The notes under the pieces are model-generated. The model was not told the origin of the DNA and made no database searches. It saw only the letters and a program-made list of their open reading frames with translations. From Batkoa obscura (taxonomy: Eukaryota; Entomophthoromycota; Entomophthoromycetes; Entomophthorales; Batkoaceae), in contig JASVEC010000017.1 in the NCBI GenBank assembly GCA_030770535.1, forward strand, positions 930,001 through 994,000: a stretch of 64,000 nt of DNA, in the 5' to 3' direction. The position numbers and the translations under genes were made by a program. The stretch's first letter is position 1. Each line of letters begins with the position of its first letter. This document shows positions 36,380 to 48,235 of the stretch, piece after piece.

Positions 36380-37153
36380 ATGAAATTTAATCAATTATTT
36401 TACTCTTCTTTATTCGTTGCTGCATTTATGAGCGGTGTTCTTTCCTTACCCCTTGAAGAAACCGAATTAGGGACTCCTCTCGATTCTACTTCAGCTGGAA
36501 TTAAAACTACTAATGATTTAAAACTAGGAATTAATAGTGATGAAGACTCAGTTGAATTACCAAGTATCCCACCAAGTGGCGAAGAAGAAAACAAGGTAGC
36601 TGAAGAAGGTGGTAAATCAAAGGGTGATAATTTAGGTGGAGCTGGTACTTCAACTAAATTTACATACTATTGGATTACCGATGAAAAAGATTTTACACTG
36701 GGAGAAGACAAATCTATCCCAGATTGTAATACTAAAGGTACGCTTGCCAAAGTATCCAACGAGTATTGGGAAACTGTACATTTAGAAGGTAGTGGGGTTT
36801 TAAGGGATGGACAATTCATTAATTGTGGAGATCAAGCTTGTGACTGTTTTATCAAATCAGAGCCAATAGGGTCAAAAGGAGATCCTCTTGAAATTTACAC
36901 TTCTCTTGCTAATAACGACTATCCTACAGGTACTTTAGTTCATATCAATGAATTTGACGGATTGAAATTACCAAGCGGCAAAACACACAATGGCTGTTTC
37001 AAAGTTGTTGATGTATCCTGGTCTTTCGGTGCTGGTCAAATTGATTTATATGTTAAAGATAAAGCTCACTATCATACCATTCAACAATCCTTTAAAGGAG
37101 ATTCTGTTACTGCTACCTTCAATGCTAGCTGTAAAGTGGAAAAGTATGAATAA
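36380..37153 (+). CDS. Secreted protein with a 3D-like (double-psi beta-barrel) domain
   Basis: Intronless frame of 257 residues. Signal peptide about 1-22 (MKFNQLFYSSLFVAAFMSGV), then an acidic low-complexity linker rich in Glu, Gly and Ser (about 25-90), then a compact domain of about 160 residues. In it, EGSGVLRDGQFINCG, then a PTGTLVHINEFDG turn, and GCFKVVDVSWSFGAGQIDLY match the layout of 3D/MltA-like double-psi barrels (GT.v.I then DxGxx.G..IDxY), though the second Asp-Thr/Gly signature is altered. Six cysteines suit an extracellular protein. The related bacterial domain is found in peptidoglycan-active enzymes; in fungi such proteins are secreted and poorly understood. Enzymatic activity should not be assumed. 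Confidence 0.72.
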   Translation: MKFNQLFYSSLFVAAFMSGVLSLPLEETELGTPLDSTSAGIKTTNDLKLGINSDEDSVELPSIPPSGEEENKVAEEGGKSKGDNLGGAGTSTKFTYYWITDEKDFTLGEDKSIPDCNTKGTLAKVSNEYWETVHLEGSGVLRDGQFINCGDQACDCFIKSEPIGSKGDPLEIYTSLANNDYPTGTLVHINEFDGLKLPSGKTHNGCFKVVDVSWSFGAGQIDLYVKDKAHYHTIQQSFKGDSVTATFNASCKVEKYE

Positions 37154-38279
37154 AGATTAATTTTATGATTTAATATATGAACATTTTACTATTTCAACTA
37201 ATTTAATAAAATTTATTCTAAATTTGTATGCCAATACTATTTTATCATAAAAAGCATCATATTAATGTCTTATACTTGTTATTTTGGATACACTATATTC
37301 ATGTCTTAATGTTAATATAATCACCTTTTTGTTTTAATAATAATGAAATGCCATACTTAAGCATGGATTTAAACAAATACTTATTCTATATTTATACTAA
37401 ATTTAAAATTTACTTTAAAATTTACTTTAAAATTTATATTTCCATCCATTAAACAAATGGCTTTTCTATGATATTTTTTTTGAAACAAAAAGTTAATTTT
37501 AAAATATCTATTTTAGAGAATATTTTATTATACAGACTGTAACACATATTTTCATCTAAAGTTATTAAATAAGATTTCCAATCAAAACATCCTTTAGTAT
37601 TCTTATTTATCTAAAGCTTAATAGCATGCTAGAACTTATTTTTTATATTAAAGCTAGAGAAAACAACTGTTTGATATTAGTAATATTGTGACATTTCACA
37701 ACATTCCTGTAAAGATAGGCCTACACTCAAAGTGCTTTTTGTTTGATTTTGGAATCTGGTTCCACTACTTACATTGGGCCCAATCTATTAGACGTTTTCT
37801 GTTATTTGCCCTTTTGTTCGTAGGCTTATCATTATATTATTGTATTGCCTGTCGTTAATTTGATATAAATATTGTTCATCTGGTCGTAGTATTTTACCAT
37901 AAAACATAATTTTTGGGCCTTCCAATATCAAGAATTATTTCAAACATAGGTAGCTTATATATTTTGTATAATGATAGATAATTGTCCAATTTGTATATAT
38001 ATGATTTTATAAGAACATTCATAGACACAAAAAACCCAATACCAGTAAAAAAAAATACTGAATAGCTAATTAATTAGTGGCTGTAGTAGTCAATCAACGT
38101 CAACAACTCCCATAATAATTTGTCCATTTTTTTAAAAAGTAGCAAATGAATTAATGCAAAAAAAATGTAAAATGCTAGCTGACTTTGATTCAACCAAAAC
38201 TCAAAATTTAGTATTGACCTACTAGCTAGTAATAGAAAACAACAGTAATTGATAGCAACTATTTTATATTAAATTTCAA
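37154..38279. other. Intergenic, no gene seen
   Basis: 1.1 kb. Contains a short tandem repeat of AAAATTTACTTT (about 37405-37440, nearly three units). No gene seen. Confidence 0.45.
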
Positions 38280-39770
38280 ATGATGGATAATAAGCATATA
38301 ACAAAAAAAAGAGTATATGGACCTAAGAAAGAGATAAACAAATACAATGATAATGTTATAAAAAGTATCGTGGAATATTTGCCAACTTCAGATCGGATAA
38401 GATTGATGGACCTAAGTCAAGCCTTTTCTTGGCAAATATTTGTTAGTTTTTTAGAAGATTTGACTGATGACTGGCTAAGGGGGGATATGGACGAACTAGA
38501 CAACAATTTAACTACTTTTGGTAATATAGTTAAAACAATAACGATTAACACATGTCAAAGTACCGAGTTTTATGTTTATGTATTTAGTAAATGTATGAGG
38601 GCTACAATGGTTGTTTTAGACGAATGCAATGTTAATGAAATCCTAGATGCTGTTTACTCAACATATGGTCCAACTCTAGAACATCTTGATATTGGTTCTC
38701 CATTTGATGACGAACCCCCAGAAGACTTAGCACAAATACCTAACTTCCCAAATTTAGATACGCTGAAAATACAGCGTATGTGTATCAATGCCAGTTATTT
38801 AAATGAGTTGTTATACTTTGTACCTGATGCGCTTGTTGTGCTTCATCTTAGCCGACTCACTACTGTAGATGCTAGTTTGATGCGGTCATTGCTATCAAAG
38901 TTTACTAATTTAATGGATTTAGAACTTTTAGGTGATTTTTTTGTAGAAAGTGCTGTAATGTGTTTAGATACACCATTACCAAAATTAGAGTCCCTTTCGA
39001 TTGGTAATATCGGAAGTTTATCAAGGGCAGCTCATAAATTAAAGTTAAAAGCGAGTAATATACCCAGTTTGAATGAGTTAAAATTGTTTGGAGTTGAAGG
39101 GCTTAGTGATGATGGAAATCGTATGCCACATCTTTTAAATCATATGAATTATCCCATGGAATCAATTACAATGTGTTTTATGAATATGGATGTAGAATAT
39201 ACATTTAATTCTCAAAAGTTTCCCAATCTTAGACAGCTGTATTTAGAGAATTGTGATGCATTTAATATAGACTTAATTACTCATTGTTTCACCCGACTTC
39301 CAAACCTAGATAAATTAGTAATTAATCAATGCAATTTAAATGACGAATATTTTGTGAATTTATCCAAAAGGCCTAAAAAAGCAAGGACAAGCTGCAATTT
39401 AAAGATGTTCACTTTCAGAAATGGAGATGAAAAAATAGGAATAGAATTCATTTACTTTTTAAGGCTACATTTGACTTCTGTTGAACATTTAGATGTAACA
39501 AATACAATGGCTGAAGATGACTTAGATTTAGAACACGTAGCTAGAAGGTTAAAAGAAATATCCAGTACAAAAATGTCCTTGAAAACTTTTCGCTTTGGCA
39601 ACTCGTTTGTAGATGAAGAACTTGTAGAATGCTTTTTAGAGCTTAGTCCAGATATAGTAGAAGTAGAAACTGAAGATATTGACCATGCAGATATAATATC
39701 TAAACACAGAGATGCTTATAATAAGGCTATTACAATTTATTCTGATATGGATAATGACCTTGAGCTTTGA
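38280..39770 (+). CDS. F-box-like leucine-rich repeat protein
   Basis: Intronless frame of 496 residues from ATG 38280. Residues about 25-70 (IVEYLPTSDRIRLMDLSQAF, then WQIFVSFLEDL) resemble a degenerate F-box, which would bind Skp1 in an SCF ubiquitin ligase. The rest is a run of LRR-like units with the pattern LxxLxLxxxxxL, for example LEHLDIGSP, LDTLKIQRMCI, LMDLELLGDF, LESLSIGNIG, LRQLYLENCDAFN and LDKLVINQCNLN. LRRs recognise substrates in F-box proteins. I see no Grr1-type cysteine repeat signature. It is more divergent than the F-box/LRR protein at 55.3 kb. Function is inferred only from domain look. Confidence 0.72.
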   Translation: MMDNKHITKKRVYGPKKEINKYNDNVIKSIVEYLPTSDRIRLMDLSQAFSWQIFVSFLEDLTDDWLRGDMDELDNNLTTFGNIVKTITINTCQSTEFYVYVFSKCMRATMVVLDECNVNEILDAVYSTYGPTLEHLDIGSPFDDEPPEDLAQIPNFPNLDTLKIQRMCINASYLNELLYFVPDALVVLHLSRLTTVDASLMRSLLSKFTNLMDLELLGDFFVESAVMCLDTPLPKLESLSIGNIGSLSRAAHKLKLKASNIPSLNELKLFGVEGLSDDGNRMPHLLNHMNYPMESITMCFMNMDVEYTFNSQKFPNLRQLYLENCDAFNIDLITHCFTRLPNLDKLVINQCNLNDEYFVNLSKRPKKARTSCNLKMFTFRNGDEKIGIEFIYFLRLHLTSVEHLDVTNTMAEDDLDLEHVARRLKEISSTKMSLKTFRFGNSFVDEELVECFLELSPDIVEVETEDIDHADIISKHRDAYNKAITIYSDMDNDLEL

Positions 39771-40363
39771 TGATTTTGTATAAAAAGAAATGAAGACGAA
39801 ATGATATTTAAATAATAGTATTTTATATTAAAATTGATCGAAAAATCGACTCCTAGGTACCTTTGCCTTCCTTCAGTATGAGTAGCTAGCTGAAAGCTTT
39901 AAAATGGGTTAATTTATAGTGTAATTCCTTTCACAATCTTATATAACATTTCTGTAGAAAATTTAAAACTTACCTAATTAAACTTTAGCAATGATGTTGC
40001 TGCAAAAGCAATTGCCTTGTAAATGAATTAATATTTATAATTTTCATATTAATTAATTTTATTTATAGTTTAAAATTCAAGTAATCTAAATAGTATATTA
40101 AGTATAGAATTCAAGAATTAAACAATAACGAAAGTTCAACTTTATTGTATTATTGCAAATTTTAATGTAAAAATTAAAAAACTTAGCCCGAATTATTTCT
40201 AATAGAATTTTAACACTAAAAAACAACCACTTGATATATCAGATTTAACTGTAAAATGACAAAAATTAAAATTCATTTGTATTTAAAAAAGGTTTTCAAT
40301 GTAATAATGATTGACAAAGAGCTCACTTTTAATCTAGAAAAATTAATTTGGCAAAACTCAAAA
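39771..40363. other. Convergent spacer, no gene seen
   Basis: 593 bp between the F-box gene and the PAT1 stop. A short plus-strand open frame (40256-40453) overlaps the PAT1 end and is a shadow. Confidence 0.5.
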
Positions 40364-42591
40364 CTAAACATTAACTTGAGAAGCATCCAATCCGAGGGCG
40401 TGCAAAAACAGATTAACATTAGTAATTTTAGTAGCTGCAACATCACTAGGTAAATGACCACGAGAGGCAAGGGTAATTTGCTCAATAACTTTATCACTAA
40501 AAAAGATTAAATGATGGATTAAAAATCTAGCTTAAAATTACCGAAGTTCCAACACGAGGGTATGCTGTTGATCAAGATTAAGGCCTACTGAAAGAGAAGC
40601 CAGAAACTGCCAAGCGTATAAATCATCAATTTGAGACATGAGCGATGGGAAAATGGCCAAAAAATGATTTTGTAGCGAATTAAACAAATTCGAAAACAAT
40701 TCAGAGCTATAATAAAAATAATTAATCATTGGCTATTTTAAAATTTTAAATTCTAACCTTCTAGCTAATGGCACTTCAGGCGATGGTGCCATCATTCCAA
40801 TAAAACTTCCTCCAGATTGTCGGAGTACTTCAATTCGAGTCAAGAAAATGGTTAAAAAGGCTAAACCAACTTTAGAACGTGAAATAGCAACCACATTATT
40901 CTTTTCCATTAAAATAGAAAGCAATCCATTGACAATTACAAGTGGAGCCTCACTTATATAGGCCATAACTAACGGCAACACGGATGAAAGGAAAAGTTCA
41001 ATTTCATCCGTAATAATGGGAGGTAATCGACCCTTTGGTGGACATATCCCATTCTTGACTACATTCAAGTCTTCAAAATGAGAAAGCAAAACCGAAATAA
41101 AGTTTAAAGTGTGATCCCTTGACATTAATCTCCCATATCTTAAAATTAACTTTTTACCCTTAGCTGAGTTTAAAAAATGAACAATGGAGTATGAGTTTCT
41201 ATTCAAATAAATAAAATAATAATAGCAAATAAATTAGAGTTACCCTTCATCCCCGATACCAAAAGTTTCCCAAAGATCAATACAAACAGACTCAAAGTTT
41301 CTAGCCCTAAGTTAAAAGTAAATCTTAGCTTGGATTTAGACTTAAAAATAAACTTACCATTCGTCAAGCTTAGCTCTCTCTTCATTTGTCCCATACTTCA
41401 AAATAGGTCGATTACGTGCTAATTGTTCAATTTCAAGTAAATAAACGTACATCTTTTCAATTAGTAATGCGGTTTTCTTTCGTTCTAATGGCGTTTGTGA
41501 AACAAAGGATGAGCGGTATGGCAAGTTGGTGATACGTCCTAAAGAGGCTGGGCGCTAATTATTTATTAGAAATAGTTTAATTTAGTCTTGAATTAGTTAC
41601 TTGAGTATTTATACCGGGACCATTTAAGATATCCAAGCCTGAACTTAATCCTTCTGAAGGTGATCGCTGATGACTCACTTGCAAGACCATTTTAGGGTTA
41701 CGGCTCGATTTTTGAGCTACTTTTCCAAGTGCGTTTTCTAATCCCTTCTTTGAGTTTTCTTGTCTCCTTTTAGTATCAGCTACCACTTTAGCTAATTGTT
41801 TCTGCATCTTTTGAAGCTCATTGTTTTTATGGCCTCGCCCATTATTCCCTTGGTCATTACCTTTATCGTTAACGTTTCCAATAGTTCCAGTAAATGAATT
41901 AAGCATTTCAAAATAAAAATCATCCACTTTTAAAGAATCTGAGTTAGAAACTAACTGTGAAAGTTGGACCCTAAGTACAAAATCCTTATCATTTTGGCAC
42001 ATGAACTTAGCTTCTTTCGCCTATTCTTTTATTTAATTTTTTAAACAATTATTGATATATTTAATTACCATCTTTTCTTCTTTCAATAACCTTGCTTTTC
42101 TTCTTTCTAGCTTAATACTTCCCCAATCCACTTTCTTTGGGTAAACTGGAGCTTCCTGACTTGGAACTGGGGGACCAAAAAGATCATCTAATGAGATATT
42201 AACTCCAAAAGCAGGACCAGAAACATTTGGTTCGTTCCACATCTCCATAGGCTTACTCAACCCTGGAGCCGGCTTAATAGCGTTAGCCGGTTTAAATCCA
42301 GGTGGAGCTCTTTTATTCTGAGGAGGAAGAGGCCTTTCAGGTATCAATTTATTACTTGCAGTAAAATCGAAATCCTTATCTAAATCATGTTAGATTAAAA
42401 AACAAACTTTAACTAAATCTAATACCAATGTTCTCTAATGAAGAGCTACCAAAAGTTTGATCGTTTAAAGCATCAATCGCAAACAAATCATCGTCTAAGG
42501 GTACACCATACTCTGCTTTTTTCCCTTTATTTTTTTGCCTACCGCCTTCCTTTGGAAGCGCTGTATCAAATCCAAAAAAACTGCCACTCAT
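40364..42591 (-). CDS. PAT1: Pat1 mRNA decapping activator
   Basis: Scaffold that links deadenylated mRNA to Dcp2 decapping and the Lsm1-7 ring in P-bodies. The start MSGSFFGFDTALPKEGG (ATG 42591) and the early block LNDQTFGSSS match fungal Pat1 N-termini (Dhh1-binding region). A Pro-rich segment follows (RPLPPQNKRAPPGFKP). MCQNDKDFVLRVQLSQLVS and DDFYFEMLNS correspond to the Pat1 core that precedes the helical repeat. The C-terminal helical domain runs from about 41550 to the end and closes VNLFLHALGLDASQVNV with a stop at 40364-40366. At least six short introns are present. Lys/Arg-rich helices near 42070 (KLERRKARLLKEEKM) may bind RNA. No disruption seen. Confidence 0.9.
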
Positions 42592-43395
42592 CTGTTTTGA
42601 TTACAAGTTTTAAAATGAAATTGCTTTTTAAAAATAACTGACTTTTAGTTGATTACCAGGTGCATTTGATTGGCTATATTGCCATAGAAAATGACTTAGC
42701 AGAAAAATTGGATGATGATTCAATATTTTTTGTTAAAACAGGTTGGTTTTTTTTCTAATAGTCAGTATCCTTAAAATATACTATAGCGTTTCTTAGAACT
42801 AATTCACTTGTCTTCAGCTAAAAATTCATCCAAAAAATTCACCAAATTTCTAGATTAAACAAAGTATTTAACTAATGAATGGATAAAAAGTTGTTAAGAA
42901 ATAAAATAAGAGATGAGGCTAAATGTAGTATGACCAGATTTGAGCTCTAATTTATAAATTAAAACGTTCTCAATTAAAAAGATTAAAGTTGGCCAAACTT
43001 ATAAACACTAACATTCTCTAGCGAAGAATTATTTTGTTGGAAACGATCAAGCTAAAATTTTCTGCTATTTTGTGTAAACTCCATTGCTTCATGGAAAAAG
43101 GCATATATTATTGAAAGAGCATGGTTTGTAAGTACAGTTATAATAAATTAAAATTAAGGGATGACTTAATGAAAAGAAGAGAATAAAAAAGCTATAACAT
43201 TAGATTATTTTATAAATTATGGTAGATTTTGTATGTAAAGTAATTGTGATACTAACCAAATAAGATAATTTATTATTATTAAAACATTTAAGTTGGTATA
43301 TATAATAAAGGTTGTAAAAAGCTGTATATTTTTTAATATTACTATAAATTAAAAATACTTTAGGACGTTTTTATTGTGCTCGTAATTTCAATTTA
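42592..43395. other. Intergenic, no gene seen
   Basis: About 800 bp between the PAT1 start and the 3' end of the transposase-derived gene. It holds the PAT1 promoter and no MITE. No clear inverted partner of the sequence on the other side of the transposase-derived gene was found. Confidence 0.45.
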
Positions 43396-45738
43396 CTCAA
43401 AAGGAGCTCTTTGTAAAGCTAATAATAGATTCTTCATCATATGGTCAAAATATTCTATGCAATCTAATTTACTAACTGTTGAAATCGCATAATCAATAAT
43501 ATCTTTTACATCAATTACTATATCTTGGGACATATCCAAATTCGATGATAAACAAGTCCTGATAAATCCTTTAATAAATGAAAAAAATAGCTCTGAAGGG
43601 TTCAACATATAGGAATAAGGTGACAAAAAATGTAATTGATGCTTAGTGCCACTTAAAACCTTTCTTGCTATCTCAGCACCATGAATCCTAGTATCATCTA
43701 ATATTATATGAAATCCATGCATACTTTGATCTTTGTTGAGAATGGTAGTTAGCCCTATAATAAATTTATCAAAATTGGTGCTTTTATTTATTTCATCAGA
43801 AAAAGTGTAATGTACAACTCCTTTTCGAGAAATTGCTAATATCAAAGTTTGACTTTTGTTTTTCATAGTTGGAATAGTTATAGGTGTATTCACTTCACCA
43901 ATTGATTGTTCAGTTGTTTTATTTAAATGGAAATCAAACCCAGATTCATGAATAAATATACATTGATCTATATGTTTAAAACAATGTTGAACAAAATGCA
44001 TAGCGTATTCTGCTCTTTTAGATACAATAAACTCTTCATTTACCTTGTCTAAAACACAACTTGAGCTCCTAAATATTACTTTTAGTGACTCTAATGCATT
44101 ATTTATTAAAGCCAACTCCAACTTAACCCCTATTCGATCATATAATATCATTTGTAATTGGTCTAAAGTATATTTGCAATTTTCCTCAATAATTTTTTCA
44201 ATTTCTAAGGTAGCCTGCTCCATTAAAACTGAATAATCACCCACTATTTTACTCTTTGTTTTTGTTTCTGTATTATTGTCTTTTTCACTCCAAATAGTCA
44301 CTTTTGTTTCTTTAAAGATAACAGACGGCTGTTCCAATACATCCTTTATAGCTACTTCTTGATCTTCAATTGGGACCATTAAATTATTTATGTTGATATT
44401 ATCTATGTTACCTTCCATCTGAGGATATATAATTTTATCTATTCCATCAAAAGTAACTAGCAACTGGTCTGATATATCCTTTATAGCTATTTCCTGATTC
44501 TCGATTGGCAAAGCTGAATTATTAATATTAATTTGATCGATTCTACCATCCTTTTGAGGATCTTTGATTTTGTTTTTTTCTTCAATTTCATGAAAATTTA
44601 GCTTATCATCCTCTATTGAAATTGATTCATCATCATCTATTATAATTATTTCGTTATCTTTCTGGGTATTTAATCCGAAATCTTTCTGGATATTTGTATA
44701 TCTAATTTTATCTATTCCTTGAATTCCTTGAAAACTTATATTATCATCATCTATTACAATTATTTCATCGTCATCTATTACAATTATTTCCTTTTCCTTT
44801 TGTAAATTTGATTTGACATCTTTTTGGGCACCTATTACTTTATTATTTTGATTGCTTACTTTCTCTGCGCATAAACTCTCCCCCAAACTCCCTTTTTGAC
44901 TATATTCGTAACTACCTTCAGCTTTATTATGAATAAGCAACTTTTCTACTGCTTCATTTATAGAATTTCCTTTTTCATTAAATAGCCTTGATAATTTATT
45001 ATTATCGTTATTATCGACAACTATTTCATTACACATTTGACCAAGGAACCTTTTTAAATTGATACGGTTCTCCAAATTGATTTTTCCTAAAGCTATAAGC
45101 TCCATTAAATTTTTTTTTGCCTTTAAAGCAATATCCTCTGCAGTAGCATAGCTAATAGACAACTCCTCTGATACCTCTTTTATAGATTTTCCTTTTTCAA
45201 TCATTAGCTTTAATAGATTCTCTTTAATTTCATATTCTGTTCTATTGTAAAATCTAGCAAGTGATTCTTCTGATTTCATATCTTTTTGTATAATTATTTC
45301 TCCTAAATTTGTACCCTTTTTCAATCTCTTCCTTTCTTTCTTAACTTTATAATGTGCTTTGGGATAGCCAATAAATACCTTTTCTCCTGCTTCTTTTATT
45401 GACATACCTTGATTAATTACTAATTCTGATAAACACTCATCAGCTTTATTGTTTGTTTTATTATAAGGCTTAACTGAGGATCCCATAAGGCTGTCATCTT
45501 TTCTTGCACTTGCTTCTAATACACTTAAAACTTTTTTCAACCTCATTCTCTCTTGAGTAACGCTATAATAAGCAGCTCCATAACTAATACACAACCGCTC
45601 AGATGCTTCTTTTATTGTCATTCCTTGATTAGTTACTAAATCAAATAGCTTTTGTTCAGCTTCGCTGTTCATTTTACGATTGTTTTGATCTCCATAATTT
45701 CCTAGCATGTTGTTTAGCTCTGTTATTTCATTTGACAT
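43396..45738 (-). CDS. Transposase-derived protein (Tc1/IS630-like DDE_3 core) with HTH-like repeats and SIM-like motifs
   Basis: Intact, intronless frame of 781 residues from ATG 45738. The N-terminal third holds four copies of an HTH-like unit with the core NQGMTIKEASERLCISYGAA (about residues 27-70, 101-140, 173-215 and a weaker one at 247-270). Residues about 317-371 hold tandem runs EIIVIDDDEIIVIDDD and EIIIIDDDES, which match the SUMO-interacting motif pattern of a hydrophobic core followed by acidic residues. The C-terminal half is a DDE_3-type core: FIHESGFDFH, HIILDDTRIHG and SPYSYMLNPSELFFSFIK. The second Asp and the Glu are kept, but the first catalytic Asp position reads His. No terminal inverted repeats were found around it. 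It could be a domesticated gene, or a recent, possibly inactive, transposase. Confidence 0.8.
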
Positions 45739-46547
45739 TGGAATCTAAAATTAAATAGTTAAAATTAAAATATAATACAACTTGCTTAGATTAAAAATAA
45801 ATGTTTATTTTATTGCTTGAAAAATCCTATTAAAAGGTTTAGTTTCATAATGGTTAGAATTAAAAAATCCAAAAAGGGCTAAATTTATTCAATCTATCTT
45901 GCATCTTACCTGATCTTAAATATATATTTAAATCCTTCTTATATAAATTTTATTGACATTAAAAGTCCACCTAATTCTTAATTCAGTTACGTTTAAGAAA
46001 AAAACTAAAGTCAATATTTTTAAAATTGGAATTTATTTATAAAATAAATTTCTACTTTTTAATGTGCTGTTCATTTTTAAGTTGCCTTTTAACATGAAAT
46101 CTGTAATTTTTTTTTAGAAATCCTTGAAGATAAATTCTCAAGTAGTTCATTTTTGAAGGTGAGTAAAGTAAAAGTGTAAAGGAACTCAATGATAAGTAGA
46201 ATGAGTATAGGGAACCTGCAATCATTCTTTAAATAGAATTTTTTCCAAAAAATAATACCTAAAATTAATTGATTATTTTACAAAACTGAAGTCCTTCTTT
46301 ATGGACAAAAGTTGCTTTTTATAACAAACTCATAGTACGAATATATATCTATTATCTTTTCTTTGTTTTTAAATTAAGATGTTATAGCTTTTGTAGTTGA
46401 AATAATTGCTATAGTAACCAAAAAATAAAAAAATCTTTTAGTTCTAAGTTTAATTAGTATAAAATAATAAAAAATTATAATAAGGCTATTAGCGTTTTAT
46501 AAAACATGTATTATAATTGTTTCATAATTTATTTACACAGATCTAGG
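45739..46547. other. Spacer between the transposase-derived gene and its dead paralogue
   Basis: About 800 bp. The first ~300 bp upstream of the intact gene resemble the flank upstream of the paralogue near 48240-48520 (shared block near GTTTAAGAAAA), so the duplicated unit extends beyond the coding sequence. No gene seen. Confidence 0.5.
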
Positions 46548-48235
46548 TTACTCGAATAGAACTTTATATAAAGCTAATGTCATATTTCTTACCATATATT
46601 CGAAATATTATATGCAGTTCGATTTACTTATTACTGGAATCGCACGTCTAATAATGTCTTTTAAATAAATATCAATAGTTTGAGATGCATTTGAATTTCA
46701 CAATAAATATGTCCTAATAAATCTCTTAATAAAAGAAAAAAGCTGTTCTGTTGGATTTAACATACAAGAATAAGGGGATAAAAAATGTAATTGACGCTTA
46801 GTATCACTTAAAAATAGTTTTGCTTGATCAACACCATCTATTCTAGTACTATCTAAAATTATATGAGGTCCTTGTACCTTCTGATCTTTATTGAGAATGG
46901 TAGTTACCCCTATAATAAATTTAATAAGATTAAAGCCTTTATGTATTTCATCTGATATAATAGAATATACAATCCCTTTTCGAGATATTGCTAATATTAA
47001 AGTTTGACTTTTATCTTTTATAGTTGGAATAGCTATATATATCTTCACTTGACCAATTGATTGCTCAGTTGGTTTTTTTGAATAAAAATTGGATCCTGAT
47101 TGATGAATAAATACACATTTATCAATATCTCCAAAGCAATTTTTCATAAAATATTTAGATATCTTACTCTTTTAGATACTGTAGATCCTTCATTTATTTT
47201 ATCTATAATATTGCTTGAGTTATCGAGCATGACTCTTAATGGTTTTAATGTATCACTTATTAAAATTAGCTTCAATTTAACTCCTATTTGATCATACAGT
47301 ATCATTTGTATTTGGTCTAAAGTGTATTTATAATTTTCCTCAATAATCTTTTCAACTTCTATTGTAGCTTGTTCCGTTAAAATTAAATAATTACCTAGCT
47401 CTTTGTTTTCTAATTCTGCATCCCTATTAAATCTTTTCTCTCTCTGAAGAATCACATTTATATTACTATTGTTATCTGACAATTGCTCCGATACATCATG
47501 GAAACATTTCTTGATCCTTGACTGGTGATAATAAGTTATTTACCTCATCATTTTTTTTGAAGATTTTTGACTTTACTTATTTCATCCTCCTCCTGTATAC
47601 TTGTTTCGTCATCTTTTGGACTACTTAATTCATTATATTCCAGGTTACTTAATTCACTATCTTCTAAGACACCAAATTCATGGCCTTCTTGTGTATTAAA
47701 TTTCCTATCTTGTTATGTGCTAAATTCACCTCCTTCCTAAATACTTAATTCATCCCAGTTTTATTATAATAATTTGTTACACTTACAATCTTTTTTATTT
47801 TCTTTTTTCTTGTAAAAGAATATTAACTGCATTACCATAACTAATAGATAATAGTTTATCTACATTTTTTGTATACATTTTTTGTCCATTTACTAACTTG
47901 ATTAATTTTTTTTAGCCAACTTGTCGATTTTTTTATTACATTTATTGGCAAACTTTTTTAATTTTTCATCTTTTTCAATATTTCATCTTTTTCAACATTA
48001 GTTTCACCTAACTTTATTGCTTTTCTTAAATTCTTTTTTCTTGAAATATTATGGTCCCTGTAGTATAGTAATTGATTGATAATCGCTTTACTGCTTCTTT
48101 TGTAGAAATTCCTTGTTTAATTACTAATCTTATTAATTTCTTTTTAATTTGTTCATTGACTTATTATAGTTTCGAATTATATTAATTTCTTGATGTTGAC
48201 TATTTCTTCTTCTTTACTCTATTTGATATTGCAAC
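46548..48235 (-). pseudogene. Decayed paralogue of the transposase-derived gene
   Basis: Colinear with the intact gene at 43.4-45.7 kb. The DDE_3-like core is readable in two frames (47482-47144 and 47147-46698), with FIHQSGSNF, HIILDSTRIDG and SPYSCMLNPTEQLFSFIK, including the same His at the first catalytic position. The C-terminal piece (46550-46690) and the linker and HTH region (47490-48235) are scattered over frames; one HTH-like unit (RLVIKQGISTKEAVKRLSIN) is still clear near 48080-48130. It cannot encode the full protein. The two copies lie head to tail about 800 bp apart, which suggests tandem duplication rather than independent insertion. Confidence 0.8.

Noticed and set aside
40256-40497. 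Open frames on both strands at the PAT1 3' end
   Set aside because: They overlap the last PAT1 exon, whose frame (ending SQVNV) is supported by family similarity.
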